Assembly (NCBI RefSeq): GCF_050948175.1
Contig: NW_027490127.1
Span: forward strand, 1,302,001-1,366,000
DNA from: Xylocopa sonorina
Taxonomy: Eukaryota; Arthropoda; Insecta; Hymenoptera; Apidae
Length of the DNA: 64,000 nt
Direction: 5' to 3'
Part shown: positions 1-10,704 of the stretch, piece after piece
Layout of the letters: each line of letters begins with the position of its first letter
How positions within the stretch are numbered: position 1 is the stretch's first letter
Made by a program: the position numbers and the translations under genes
Notes under the pieces: model-generated
Told to the model about the DNA's origin: nothing
Database searches by the model: none
What the model saw: the letters and a program-made list of their open reading frames with translations, nothing else

Positions 1-219
1 AAATGGATGTAACTTAGGGATGAATGTGTTTGGCGTCCAGGAATCACAATGGTCCTTATTTTCTCGCTCATTGTTCTCTACTTCTGAGTCTGAGGTACTA
101 CATATATACTTTCTTTTTTTGTGCTCAGCGAAATGATCTTCGTTTTCACTCACGGTATCATTTTCGTAATCAGTTAATCCAATCAAGAATTGAATTCCTT
201 TTGAACTCCATCCAGAAAT
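1..219 (-). pseudogene. piggyBac-like transposase, N-terminal acidic region (partial, runs off the left edge)
   Basis: Reading the minus strand from about 219 down to 1 gives an open frame rich in Asp, Glu, Ser and Lys (for example YENDTVSENEDHF and STSDSEVENNERE), followed by WTPNTFIPKLHPF. An acidic, low-complexity N-terminus followed by a W-T-x-x-x-F-x-P type segment is the usual start of piggyBac-type transposases (DDE_Tnp_1_7 family), just ahead of the catalytic core, which would lie beyond the window. No in-frame ATG is visible, so an upstream exon or decay is likely. The frame points away from the piggyBac-type terminus at 555-678, which fits the 5' half of one element. The identification rests on composition and a short motif and is moderate; another DDE transposase is possible. 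Confidence 0.42.
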
Positions 220-554
220 TGTAAGGAGGGTGCAATTAAAAATTAAAAAACAAATTTTACGCAAACATAAAACTAAAATTTTTAGATAATCATTTATAAC
301 CTTAGAATTTACCTCAACTGTAAAAGTCGACAATAATCTATTCAACTTACATGTTGTCCGACTTATATTAGTTCAAGTAAGATCTTATATTATAATCCCT
401 GTTTTTTATTATAGTTTTGTGCCTTGCAAATACTTCGTATGTCGAATATGTGTTTGGCAGGCTTTAGTACAGTACGAGCCACTAGATTCAAAAGATATTC
501 TACCGATACGGTAGATTCTGTTTTAGCAACGGAGTCAGCGTAGGTGATCACGCG
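220..554. other. non-coding interior of the left piggyBac-like element
   Basis: AT-rich sequence between the transposase N-terminal frame and the terminal repeats. The short minus-strand open stretch 390-602 runs into the terminal repeats and shows no domain. I see no other structure; it most likely represents the leader or an intron of the element. Confidence 0.3.
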
Positions 555-678
555 GCACCGACTATAGTTGGCACCCGTACGCACAGCAGGTCTGGCGAAC
601 ATCGACTATAGCCGGCATCAGTACGCACAGCACTTCGCGCGGCCGCCGGCTATAGTTGGTGTCCGTAGTGAAAGGGTT
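555..678 (-). repeat. piggyBac-type terminus with three subterminal repeats
   Basis: Three related GC-rich units lie in a row, built on GACTATAGTTGGCACCCGTA, GACTATAGCCGGCATCAGTA and GGCTATAGTTGGTGTCCGTA. The first two are each followed by CGCACAGCA. The last runs into GTGAAAGGG and then TTAG. PiggyBac elements end in TTAA followed by CCC, so on the minus strand this is an element end (CCCTTTCACTACGGACACC) whose target TTAA has mutated to TTAG. The boundary with satellite C falls directly after it. The opposite terminus is outside the window. Confidence 0.5.
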
Positions 679-1725
679 AGAACATCACGAAATGATATAA
701 AATTAGATGAGATTTTAAATGTAATATATGATATATAAAATATATGATAAGTGTAAGTATATGTACCAATTTGATGTAACTAATTAAAACAGTATGGAAT
801 GATACAAAACTAGATATGACTTTAGGTGTAATGGAGCATTTAGAGGGGATATTATATATACACTTAAATAAAATTTATGATAAATGTGAACATATATACT
901 AATTTGAAATACTTATTTAACACATCATAAAATGATATAAAATTACATAGGAATATGGATGCATTAGAGTATTTAGAGGGGATATTCTCTTTGAATTTAA
1001 CTAAAATACATGGTAAGTGTAAGCATATACATTGGTTTGAAATATTTACTTCAAACATAGTAAAATTATATAGTATTAGGTAGGAATGCAGATCTAATGG
1101 AATATTTAGTGGGGATATTTTATTTAGAATCGACTATCATATATGATAAGTGTAAATATATGTACTAATTTGAAATATATATTTAAAATGTAAAGAAATA
1201 ATACAAAATTAGATAAGATTTTAGATACAATGGAGTATTTAGAGGATATTCTATTTAGGATTAACTAAAACATATGTTAAGTTGAAGCATATATAATAAT
1301 TTGAAATAATTATTTAAAGCGTCATGAAATTATATATAATGAGGCACAATTTTAGTTGTAATTTAACGTTTCGAGGGGAAATCCTTTTTACAATTAAAAT
1401 AAATGTCTGCAAATATTTGTACCAATTTGAAATATTTATTTAAAATATCATGAAATAGTACGAAATTAGATGAAATTTTAGATGTAATGGACTATTTAGA
1501 GAGGGTATTCTATTAGCAATCAATTAAAATATATGATAAGAATAAATATATATACTAATATGGAATATTTATTATTAGAAAATCATAAAATAATGTAAAA
1601 TTAATTAGGATTTTGGATGTAATAGGGTATTTAGTAATGGTAATCTATTGACAATCAACTGAAATACACGATAAGAGTAAACATATATAATAACTTGAAA
1701 CATGCACTTAGAATATCATGAAGTG
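679..1725 (+). repeat. satellite C: AT-rich tandem repeat, ~133 bp period (~8 monomers)
   Basis: A diverged tandem repeat whose landmark GATGTAATGGAGTATTTAG recurs at about 825, 958, 1,091, 1,224, 1,355, 1,481 and 1,616. Spacings are 133, 133, 133, 131, 126 and 135 bp. Other shared words are AACTAAAATATATGATAAG and TTTGAAATATTTATTTAAAA. The units carry many substitutions and small indels, so the array is old. It is unrelated to satellites A and B as far as I can see. A second short stretch lies at 22,191-22,400. Confidence 0.85.
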
Positions 1726-2558
1726 CTATTTCTACAGACACGTTCAGATAAAGAACATTGAATTGTAGAACTAAGAAGCGCCATCGCATTGCATTGAAAG
1801 TCAATTACTTTGACAAGCTGATACTTAGAAGTGCAGAATAGTTATACGGAACTGTAGATATTACACATTTTGTAACGTAGTACCAGGTAAACGTAACTGC
1901 GTTGTGTAGATACCTACAACTCGCTTACTTTGAAACGTAGAACTAAAAAGCTGTATGGACCATTGGAAGTCAATTACTATGTCAATTTGACAGTTAGAAG
2001 AGCCAACAGTTACATGGATCTGTAGGAATTGCATACATTGTTATGAAGTACCTAGTAAGCAAAATTGATATGTATAGAAACTAAAAACTAACATACATTG
2101 AAACGCTGAACTGAGAAACGCCATCGCATTGCATGGAGCATTATAACTCTATTACTCTAACACGTAGGCACAATGAAGCGCCTACTCACTGCGTGGACCT
2201 GTAGACGCCACATCCTTTAGAATTGTAAACGGAGTTAAGCATATTGGAATGCTTAGAAGATTGTACCCTACTCACTTCGAAACGCTGAAGTTAAACGCGA
2301 CCATTGCGATATATAAAGCATTAGACCCCTATTGCTTTGAAACGCAGACACTATGAAACGACAGCTCTTTACATTCAGCAGGAGGATTCACTATCATTTA
2401 AAGCGTACAAGCAGATATGTTTTATGCGATGCGTAGGAAATTTGAACCTACTTCCACTGAAACGTTAAAATGACAATCGTCACAGAAATGAATAAAGCTC
2501 CATTGCTTTGAAACGCAAATACTATGAAGCGCCATCCAGTTGCATGCAACATTAGAAT
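1726..2558 (-). repeat. satellite B block, reverse orientation (~4.7 monomers)
   Basis: Diverged ~178 bp monomers on the minus strand. Landmarks on the plus strand include TGAAGCGCCA, GCATTGCATGGAGCATTA and TTTGAAACG, the reverse complements of the words seen in the forward B blocks. Monomers differ strongly from each other. The block abuts satellite C on the left and the N-terminal half of a piggyBac on the right, at about 2,558. Confidence 0.75.
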
Positions 2559-2862
2559 AGATTCCTTTTACGCTTTTCTTATCAATAGGGAAAATTTTTG
2601 GACTTGGCTCACCTGTAAAATCTGATGTGGTAGGAATTTTATCGACATCTGACCATTCTTCGCTGTAACTATACAATCCTGTGAACATTACACAATGACT
2701 GGAATCATCGGAATCACTTGAATGCTGTAGTGGAATGGCTGTTGATCTTATTCTTGGACCCACATCAATATAACAGTCCTCGACTTTTATATCAAAATCT
2801 TCTGAATGTACCGAATAATCCGATAGAGAGTCAGCAATATACTCATCAATAGTATCACTCAT
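2559..2862 (-). pseudogene. piggyBac-like transposase, N-terminal part (5' half of the split element)
   Basis: The minus-strand frame starts at the ATG at 2,862 (MSDTIDEYIADSLSDYS). It runs through an acidic Ser/Asp-rich stretch to EEWSDVDKIPTTSDFTGEPS and PKIFPIDKKS. The W-x-x-V/D...P...FTGEPSP layout is typical of the region just before the piggyBac DDE core. At about 2,558 the protein similarity stops and the frame continues to 2,422 only by reading into satellite B, so those residues are not transposase. A GT lies just after the K-K-S codons (AAAAGC then GTAAAAGG), so the break could be an exon end. Upstream, 2,863-3,133 is non-coding leader. The matching catalytic half lies at 3,956-5,238 on the opposite strand. 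Confidence 0.62.
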
Positions 2863-3133
2863 ATTATGTGGGTAAAAAGTTACAAAATAATAAACCTTGT
2901 TATACTGGTAAACTAGAAGCGTAAGCCTACGAAACGGAAGATGAAATGCAATGTTCTAGAATAATTCTTGCTTTGATTGTTTCCAAACTATCGCATAAGT
3001 TTTATGTCTTGGGCATAAGAAATGAAGATCGGCATAACCATGGCAAGTACATATAAATCGATGTACAAGATACTCAAACTTGTAAAAAAATTGCACATCA
3101 TAGTGGGATCAGCGCACAAGCGTCAGACTCAGA

Positions 3134-3215
3134 AACCCGCGTTTTCACGGGGCCGGCGCTCAAGTGACATACTCAAAAACCTGCGTTATCGCGGGGACGG
3201 CTGTCAATGTGTTAA
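3134..3215 (-). repeat. piggyBac-type terminus with two subterminal repeats and TTAA
   Basis: Two ~31 bp GC-rich units, beginning CCCGCGTTTTCACGGGGCCG and CCTGCGTTATCGCGGGGACG, are separated by ACATACTCAAAAA. The second ends CTGTCAATGTG directly against TTAA at 3,212-3,215, the piggyBac target site. Satellite B in forward orientation starts immediately after. Together with the minus-strand N-terminal frame at 2,559-2,862, this marks the 5' end of that element. Confidence 0.5.
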
Positions 3216-3940
3216 CAGCTTCAGGTCTTCAAAAGAATGTGAATTGTACAGTTCCATGCAATGGAATGGAGCTTCATAGTGTCTGCGTGTCAAAGCGGAA
3301 GAGTACTAATGCGATGGCACATAGCATTTCATCGCTTCGAGGTAACTAAGCGGTATACTTCGATGCATGGCATTATGCTTATCTGCTTCTACATTTCAAG
3401 AGAAAGTAAATGCTAGAGCTCCTTGCACCTGGATTGCGCTTCATAGTGTCTGCGTGGCAAATCAATGGTGTTCTAAAAAACACCATGCATTCCAATGGCC
3501 CACCTCATCTCAACGATTCGAAGTTAGTGAGCTGTAATCTTCTATGAATAGCATTGTGCTCATCTGCTTTTGCACTACAACAGAAAGTGAATCCTACAGT
3601 TCTAAGCAACAGGGACGAGTTTCATAATGTCTGCCAGTCAAAGCAACGGAGTTCTAATGCTCCATTCAATGGTGTCGCGCATCTCATTTCAACGTTTCAA
3701 AGTAAGTAAGTTGCAATCCTCCATACATAGCATTTTGTTTATCTATTTCTACATTTCTAAAAAATGTGAATTCTACAGTTCCAAGCAACTGGATAGCGTT
3801 CCACAGTGTCTCGGTGTCGATACAGTAGAGTCCTAATGCTCCATGCAATGCGATGGCGCATCTCATTTCAACGTTCTGAGTAAGTAATTTGTAATTCTCT
3901 ATGTATAGCATTATGCTTATTTGCTTCTACAATTAAAAAT
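3216..3940 (+). repeat. satellite B block, forward orientation (~4 monomers)
   Basis: Diverged ~178 bp monomers with landmarks TTCATAGTGTCTGCGTGTCA, GAGTTCTAATGCTCCATGCA, CATCTCATTTCAACGTTTC and TAGCATTATGCTTATCTGCT. The block lies between the two piggyBac halves. Its last monomer is interrupted after GCTTCTACA, where AATTAAAAATTTTC and a splice-acceptor-like TTTTCTTCTAG lead into transposase coding sequence. Confidence 0.8.
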
Positions 3941-3955
3941 TTTCTTTTCTTCTAG

Positions 3956-5238
3956 ACACCAACTGGCCTGGCAGCCAATGACAGAAAACGAAGTGAACAT
4001 TTTTATTGGTGTCCTGCTTATATTGGTTGTAGCGCCACTGCTAGAAATTAGATTATATTGAACTCAAAAAAAGGATATGTATACAAGCGTGGATATGAAA
4101 AGCGCGACCGGTTTACATCGATACATAGATATTTACACTTATCCTACATTTTCACGGCTTGGACTGAGGACCGTTTAAATAAACTTAGAAATATTGTTAA
4201 CGAAATTGTCGACACTTTCAAAATTACTGTTAAGACTTGTAAAAATATTGTAATCGACGAAACCATGGTTTCGTGTCGAGGACGCCTCAGTTCTTGCCAA
4301 TATATCCCAGGAAAGCGGCATAAATATGGTATAAGACTTTGTAAACTGTGCCTTCCGGAAGGATACAGTCACAACATTCTTATTTTCGTCGGAAAAAATG
4401 CAACCATAATAGTTAAAGCACATGCGCATGCTGTTGTTATGACGTTGGAAGTTGAATTATTATTTGGAAGCCGCATATTATACGCAGATAGTTTTGACAA
4501 TAGTGTCCCATTGGCCGAGGAACTTCTGCAAAAGGGAACATTTATTTGTGGTACAGTAAAAATTAATAAAAAATTTCCCCAGCTGCATGCCATACGAAAA
4601 CAGCAACGGTGTGGCTTTATGTATTTTCAAAATCGGAGCGGCTTTAAATTTTTAAAGTGGACGGATAAGAGGCCGGTATGCATACTAGCCACTTCTGAAA
4701 ACCACAAATGTGTTACTGTCCAGGGTAGTAACAATAAGTTAAAGCCGGACATTGTGTTCCTTTATAACAAAGCTAAGAAGGGGTTTGATCATCTGACCAG
4801 ATGTCTTCTTATCACAGTTGATTACGCAGAACAGTAAAGTGGTATAGAAAAATAGTTATCGAATTAGTATGCGGGGCTTCTCTCGTCAATGCCTGTTATA
4901 TATATAGAAAATGGAGTACTAAAGGTATGAAAATATTAAACTTCCGCGAAAAAGTTATCGATTATCTCTTCAATACAGTGGATCATCACGGTGAACAAAC
5001 GTCATCTGAAACTTAAGCAGTGCCTAAGAAACGTACACATTTTCTGCGGTGGTTCCAAGGACGTGCGAGAAAAACGAGACAGGGATGTAAAGAATATTAT
5101 AAACGGATGTCTAGAATAAATGGTAGGCAGTATGCCGCAAATAAGGCGATAAAAGTAAAAACCTGTTGTAACCGATGTAAAGACCAACCGAAACTCTACC
5201 CAACATGTATTGAAAAATTACATAAAAAGATTAAATAA
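3956..5238 (+). pseudogene. piggyBac-like transposase, catalytic core and C-terminus (frameshifted relic)
   Basis: Coding similarity begins right after TTTTCTTCTAG (WQPMTENEVNIFIGVLL, the start of the DDE_Tnp_1_7 core). It continues in the 259-codon frame 4,058-4,837. The three acidic residues expected in piggyBac are present: D67 in IVIDETMVSCRGR, D144 in YADSFDNSVPLAEELL and D243 in NKAKKGFDHL. After a frameshift near 4,835 the frame resumes with KWYRKIVIELVCGASLVNAC. It ends with a Cys-rich tail (TCCNRCKDQPKLYPTC, about 5,159-5,206), the C-terminal zinc-binding domain of the family. Another break lies near 4,050 and a stop just before 5,020. It is therefore inactive although its catalytic residues survive. 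No 3' terminal repeat is recognised in 5,239-5,318. Confidence 0.85.
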
Positions 5239-5318
5239 TTATGTTAAGTTTATAATATTGATTTGTTATGTTTTAAGTATTGAAAGTTTGTTTACAATGC
5301 GGAGAATTATATCACAAC

Positions 5319-6604
5319 AGCTTTGACAAGCAGACAATAAGAATCCCCAGCCCGGTGCAAGGATCAGTCGAATTTACATTCGTTTGAAGTGTAGAAATAG
5401 GTAAGGGTAATGCGATACATAGAACATTACAACATTCTTGCTTTCGAACGTTGAAATGAGATACTGCACCGCACCGCATACAGTATTGGAACTCCATTGT
5501 TTTTACACGAAGACACTATGAAACGCCGTCCCGATGCATATGTCTGTAGAATTCAGATTCTTCTGAGGTGTAGATGCAAATAAACATAATGCTATGCGTA
5601 GAAGATTACAGCTCACTTACTTTGTAACGTTGAAATGAAAAGTGCTATCGCATTGTGTGGAGTAGTAAACTCTAATGCTTCGACACGCAGACACTGTGAT
5701 CTACCTTCTTGTTGCATGGAACTGTAGAATTCAAATTCTTTTGAACTGTAGAAGCAGATAAGCATAATTCTATACATGGAGGATTACAGCTTACATAATT
5801 TGAAATCATGAAATGACATGCACAATTGCATTGCATGGAGCATTAGAACTCCATTCCATTCACACGCAGGCACTACGAGCCGCTACCTCTTTGCATGGAG
5901 ATGTAACATTCACTTTCTACGGAAATGTAGAAGAAGATATGCATAATGCTATGCTTAGCATATTTCAGCGTACTTAATTTGAAACGTTGCAATGATATGC
6001 CGCATAGCAATGCATGGAACATTAAACCTCCATTGCTTTGACACGTAGACATTATGAAGTCACTTCCTCTTGCATGAAACTGTAGAACTCACATACAGGA
6101 TCCTTACTTTGAAACTTTGAAACTTTGAAATGACAAGAGCCATTCGCATTACATGGAGCACTGCAACTCCATTGCTTTGACACGCAGACACACTGAAGCG
6201 CCATCCCGTTGCACGGAACTGTGGAATTCATATTTATAGGAAGTGTAGATGCCGATAAGCATAATGTTATTAATTGAAGATTGCAGCTTACTTACTTTGA
6301 AACGTTTAAATGGGATGCGCTGTCGCATTGCATGGTACTTTAGAACTCTACCGCTTTGACACGCAGACACTATGAAGCGCTATTCCATTCCATGGAAATG
6401 TATAATTCACAATCTTTGGAAATGTAGAAGCAAATAAGCATATTGCTTTGTTTAGAAGTTTTAGCTCACTTAATTTGAAAATTTGCAATGAGATGCGCCT
6501 CTGAATTGCATGAAGTACTAGACCTCTTCCCTTTTCACAAGCAGACTCTGTACAGCGCCATCCCGTTGCATGAAACAGTAGAAATCACAATCATTAGGCA
6601 TAAT
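5319..6604 (-). repeat. satellite B block, reverse orientation (~7 monomers)
   Basis: Plus-strand landmarks such as TTTGACACGCAGACACTATG, CATTGCATGGAGCATTA and TACTTTGAAACGTTGAAATG recur about every 178 bp, so the monomers point to the minus strand. Identity between monomers is low. The block ends at GTAGAAATCACAATC, where truncated copia sequence begins. Confidence 0.8.
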
Positions 6605-7590
6605 ATTATCTATTGGCCATGATTTCTATTGCTTTTTCAAGATTTTTCATCAAACATGGTTTTTAGAGTCTTATCATGAATATAAGCTGTGGAACCGAAA
6701 ATTCGTAAATACTTTACTTTAGGCTTTTTATCAAGCCACATTTCAAATGGCGTTTTACTTTACTTTAAAGCCTTTGTCGGGCTTAAGTTTATTAAATACG
6801 TCACAGTTGAAGCTCCTTCCACCCGAAACAGTTTATTTAAACTGGCACCACTTATCATCGTGCGTACCTTTTCTGTAACGCTTCTGACCATTCTCTCAGA
6901 AACACCAATTTGGGAGTTCGCGGAACTGTTAGATGGTAACTAGTACCCTTTTCTACACAATAACCTTTCATCTCATTTGACAGATATTCTCTGCCATTAT
7001 CGCTATACAACTAAACAACTTTTAAATTAAAATGAGCCTCGCATCCAGTTGCAAAATCTTTAAGTGCAGAAAATACTGCTGATTTATATGTAATCAGGTA
7101 TGCTACACGGTAAAGTGTATATTCGTCCACAAACAGGAGAAAATAATTCTTTCCGTTAATAGTTGTAAGAATAATAAAACAAGATACATCTGAATAAATT
7201 GAAGCAGCTGAGCTGCTTCGGTTTGCTGTAAAGATGGAGGAAGAAAGCAGGAAGGAAAAGAGAGGGGAAGAACGTTTCATCCCGGGCCTGCTAGTGGACT
7301 CATCAGTAAGGCTACCTAGCAGGCCCTTCCTTAGACGCTGGGATATTAGGGACAGTTCAGAACTTCTATATATTGGAAAGGATGGGTCATCGAGTACTTG
7401 CAGGAAAGTGTAAACGGTACTGTCCCTCTAGTGGCGAGTGCCGCCACAAAATAATAAACAATGGTCGCTTTACATGCTCCATATTCTTTACCTTTTCGAA
7501 TGATAACCGTGCTTGCTTACCTTTAATGCAAGCCTCACATAAATTATCATTCGGCACTATCATTTCAATATGATTTACATCATTGATCAT
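6605..7590 (-). pseudogene. copia integrase fragment
   Basis: Minus-strand frames show the pre-integrase zinc region (NLCEACIKGKQARLSFEKV, 7,387-7,590). Next is the catalytic core start (IYSDVSCF...GKNYFLLFVDEYTLYRVAYL, 7,011-7,280). Then come LYSDNGREYLSNEMKGYC (about 6,950-7,010) and the downstream copia segment ending KTLKTMFDEKS (about 6,640). These are the C-x2-C-x-GK, D...FVDDYT and SDNGxE landmarks of copia integrases. The pieces are in different frames with stops, and the sequence is cut off before RT. It would have inserted the cDNA copy into the genome, but this copy cannot work. Confidence 0.8.
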
Positions 7591-7800
7591 TTTTTTTATT
7601 CTTCAATTCTACGAATTTTGATCTTCCAATGTGGCCCAAATGCTGATGCGACAGTTCATAGTCATTATTTATTGCACTATGAATCTGGTGATTAATCAAC
7701 TTCTCACCATTTTTCATTTGAAAATCAGTAATAGATAAGCTATTTTATTCCTTACCTTTGATTATTTTCTGACCAGTTTTCATCTGACTGTTTCCATCTG

Positions 7801-8140
7801 TTACAAATACGATGTCCATTCCTGCTTCTTGCATCCCTCTATCGGACAGCACCTTTCTGCCACCGAAATCTTCAAGGGTAGACTCTCGAATGTCGAAAAG
7901 ACATTATCACATTTGACAATGTGATCCAACGCTCCGGAATCCAACAGAAACTTTAATTTGTTTTTATCGTCTTCCCCATTTTCATTGTACCCCGTCTTAA
8001 AGGCAAACGAGGATGACCAAATCTTTGCAATATCCAATTCTTCTGTTACTTGAGCTGCTTGGGCGATCACCTTTTTCTTTTCCGCGTGCTGGACCGTTCT
8101 TTTATAATAGCAACATTCTTTTATTTTATGCCCTTTCGCC
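7801..8140 (-). pseudogene. copia gag zinc knuckle remnant and aspartic protease
   Basis: The frame at 7,801-8,070 contains FLLDSGALDHIV (around 7,910-7,945), the copia aspartic protease signature (FLLDSGASDHI in relatives), followed by VFSTFESLPLKISVAE. Just upstream a degraded GHKIKECC stretch (about 8,110-8,140) is what remains of a CCHC knuckle. It is separated from gag by frameshifts. Confidence 0.75.
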
Positions 8141-8145
8141 CACTA

Positions 8146-8779
8146 TCATGGCATTTTATATTTATCGTTTCTTTGGCCATTTAAATTATCTCTATCTGTA
8201 TGTATCTTCTCAGTATGTAATACTTTCGCGCTTGTCGAGCAGCCTGTTCGTAATTTTACTTCATGGACCAATAAACCAGTTTCTACAAATGCTAATGTTA
8301 GATTGTCCTCGGGAAATGTTCTATTGCCGTAATTACTCGCCATAGCACGTTGGAAGGATTAGTAGTAAATGAAAAGCTTTATCCGTTTCTTCTAATTTTA
8401 CATACGCTACTAAAAGTTCCGTGATTATGTCGTTGAGTGGTGTAAAATGTTTGATCAAGGGCTGCTCTCCCTGTAGTTTTAAACTTAATAGTTTTTTTCT
8501 AACAGCCAATTGCGTTGCTAAATTATCCCTTTCATATATGCCATCCAATTTCTGCAAAACTTCAGCAGCAGTTTTCGCATTATTTGCGAAGCTCAAAATG
8601 GAATCTGCTAAATATTCAGCATCCTCTCTGCTCTCCTCCAATTTTCAGTTATTTTTACTGGAATGGGTTCATCAATAATTATCCAATTCGCTTAACAGTG
8701 CACCAATTCTTAATTGCAACATACTGTAGCGATCACCATCAAATTGTTTAATGTTCCTCTTGGTTTTCGTACTTTCCAT
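8146..8779 (-). pseudogene. copia gag (capsid region), frameshifted
   Basis: From the ATG at 8,779 the minus strand reads KRNIKQFDGDRYSMLQLRIG, the conserved N-terminus of copia gag (FDGxNYxxWKxRI). After a stop near 8,685 it continues with AKTAAEVLQKLDGIYERDNL and LFSLKLQGEQPLIKHF-like capsid sequence (8,333-8,641), then LPEDNLTL-like and KLRTGCS sequence (8,146-8,343). This is the UBN2/retrotransposon gag fold region that packages element RNA. Two or more breaks make it non-functional. Confidence 0.78.
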
Positions 8780-8952
8780 ATTTCTCTTTTTTTTCATAAG
8801 GAAAGGTTTATATTCGCTAACAATGTTCCTTTAATAGTTTAAACACTTATATATACTTCTGATATTACACTTATAATCACATAATCACGTACACAAAAGT
8901 TATCACTAAAAAGAATATCTACTAAAGTGTCAATACTATTAAAATACGTAAA

Positions 8953-8967
8953 CTGTGCCCATAACCT
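8953..8967 (-). other. copia primer-binding site (initiator tRNA-Met half-tRNA type)
   Basis: The minus strand reads AGGTTATGGGCACAG. Copia of Drosophila is primed by a fragment ending in the anticodon arm of initiator tRNA-Met and has GGTTATGGGCCCAG next to its 5' LTR. The match here has one mismatch, and the plus-strand CCCATAAC contains the CAT anticodon context. This places the LTR boundary at about 8,968. Confidence 0.7.
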
Positions 8968-9273
8968 ATTGAATTATAGGTAAATATAAATGAAAAGCTG
9001 TCCAAAGTTCTTTATAGTCTGTAACTTTATTCTTAAGGTTTGAAGGTACGTCTTTACGTTTTAAACGCTCTAATAATTGTGAGAACACCGCATAGGAAAT
9101 ATAGCATTCTCCCTCCTAAAGAAATAGACGACGCAAAGTCTGCACGTGTTTTCCTTTCAGGCCACTAGGTATAAACAGTCGTGAACTCTACTCGAACCGA
9201 CAGAACTATTTCACAGTTTATATACTGGATTCTATTTCCTAACTCAAGATTCATTTTTGTTTCTCCGTTGACA
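8968..9273 (-). repeat. copia 5' LTR (solo copy of the pair, ~306 bp)
   Basis: Bounded internally by the primer-binding site and externally by the switch to satellite B at 9,274. The minus strand starts TGTCAACGGAGAAAC, so it has the usual TG start. The length suits copia LTRs (276 bp in Drosophila copia). With no second LTR to compare, the exact ends are inferred. Confidence 0.6.
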
Positions 9274-10704
9274 TTTGAAATAATGCAACAGCAGTAAGCT
9301 GTTATGTATAGCATTATAATTATCTGCCACTACACTTCAAAAGAACGTTAATTCTATATGTCCATGCAACAAGATAGCCCTTCGTACAGTCTGCCTGTTG
9401 GAACAACAGGATCCTAATGCTCCATGACATGCAGTGGCGAATCTCACATCAATGTTTCCAAGTAAGTAAGCTGAAACATTCTATGCATAGGATTACGCTT
9501 GTCAGCTTTTACACTTCAAAGATATGTGAATTCTGCAGTTTCTTGAAACAGGATTACGCATCGCATTGTCTGCGTGTCGTAACAATAGAGCTCTAATGCT
9601 ACATGCCATGCAATGGGCCATTCCGTTTCAACATTACAAACCTTGTAAGCTGTAACCTTCTGTGAATAGCATTATACTTGTCTGCGTGTACACTTCACAA
9701 GAATGTGAATTCTATAGTTCAATGCAACGGGGTCCGTCTGCATAGTGTCTGCGTATCAAAGAAGTAGGGTTTTAATGCCCCATGCCATGCGATAGCGCAT
9801 CTCATTTCAACGTATAGAAGTAAGTAATCTGTAATCTACTATGCATGGCATTATGCCGGCTGCTTCTACTCTAAAAGAGTGTAAGTTCTACAGTTCCATG
9901 CAACAGGAAGGAGCTTCATAATGTCTACGTGTCAAAGCAACGAAGTTCTAATACCCCATTCAATACTGGGGCAAATCTCATTCCAACGTTTCAATCAAAG
10001 TAAACTGCAATCCTCCATGCATAGAATTATGCTCATCTGCTTTTACACTTTAAAAGAAAGTGAATTCTACGATTCGATGCAACGGAATGGCGCTTCACAG
10101 TGTCTGCGTGTCAAATGAGGAGAGTCTTAATGCTCCATGCAATGCGATGTCGCATCTCATATCAACGTTTCAATGTACTTATCTGCTTCTACAATCTTCA
10201 ATAATGTGAGTTCTATAGTTTCATGCAACGGGATGGTGCTTCACATTGTCTGCGCGTCAGTACTACTGTACTAATGATGCATGCATTGCAATGGCTTATC
10301 TTGTTTAGCGTTTCAAAGTATGTTAGCTGTAATCTTCTATGAATAGCATTATGTTCATCTGCTTCAACACATCAGCAGATTGTGAATGCTACATTTCCAT
10401 CCAGCAGGATGGCGCTTCATAGTGTCTGCGTGTCAAAGAAGTAGATCTGGAGTGCACCATGCAATGCATTAGCGCATCTCATTTCAACGTATCAAAGTAA
10501 GGTTGGTGTAATCTTTCATGCATAGCACTATGCTTATCTGCTTCTACACTTCAGAAGGTTGTGAATTCTACATTTCCATGCAACAGGGTGGCGTTTCACA
10601 GTGTTTACTTGTAAAAACAATGGAGTTCTAATGCTCCATGCAATGCGACTGTGCATTTTATTTGTACGTATCGAATTAAGTAACCTGTAATCTCCTATGC
10701 ATAT
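9274..10704 (+). repeat. satellite B block, forward orientation (~8 monomers)
   Basis: The clearest run of satellite B. CATCTCATTTCAACG-like words, TCTGCGTGTCAAAG, GAGTTCTAATGCTCCATGCA and TCCATGCAACAGGATGGCGC recur about every 178 bp. Pairwise monomer similarity looks far lower than in satellite A. The block is entered in the middle of a monomer (GTAAGCTGTTATG) and is cut at TCCTATGCATAT by the Gypsy LTR at 10,705. Confidence 0.85.

Larger units (their letters stand above)
6605..9273 (-). mobile_element. copia-type LTR retrotransposon, 5' half only, degenerate
   Basis: Minus-strand order is 5' LTR (8,968-9,273), initiator-Met half-tRNA primer site (8,953-8,967), gag (8,779 down to about 8,146), zinc knuckle and protease (about 8,140-7,801), and integrase (7,590 to about 6,605). 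Gag, then protease, then integrase before RT is the Ty1/copia order. Similarity stops inside the C-terminal part of integrase; RT, RNase H and the 3' LTR are absent. Multiple frameshifts and stops interrupt every part. It sits between a reverse and a forward satellite B block, so the truncation coincides with an orientation switch. Confidence 0.85.

Noticed and set aside
24..224. 66-codon plus-strand open frame at the left edge
   Set aside because: It is antisense to the better-supported piggyBac N-terminal frame.
8953..8967. A tRNA gene (anticodon-arm-like CCCATAAC)
   Set aside because: No acceptor, D or T arms around it; its position next to a copia LTR explains it as a primer-binding site.
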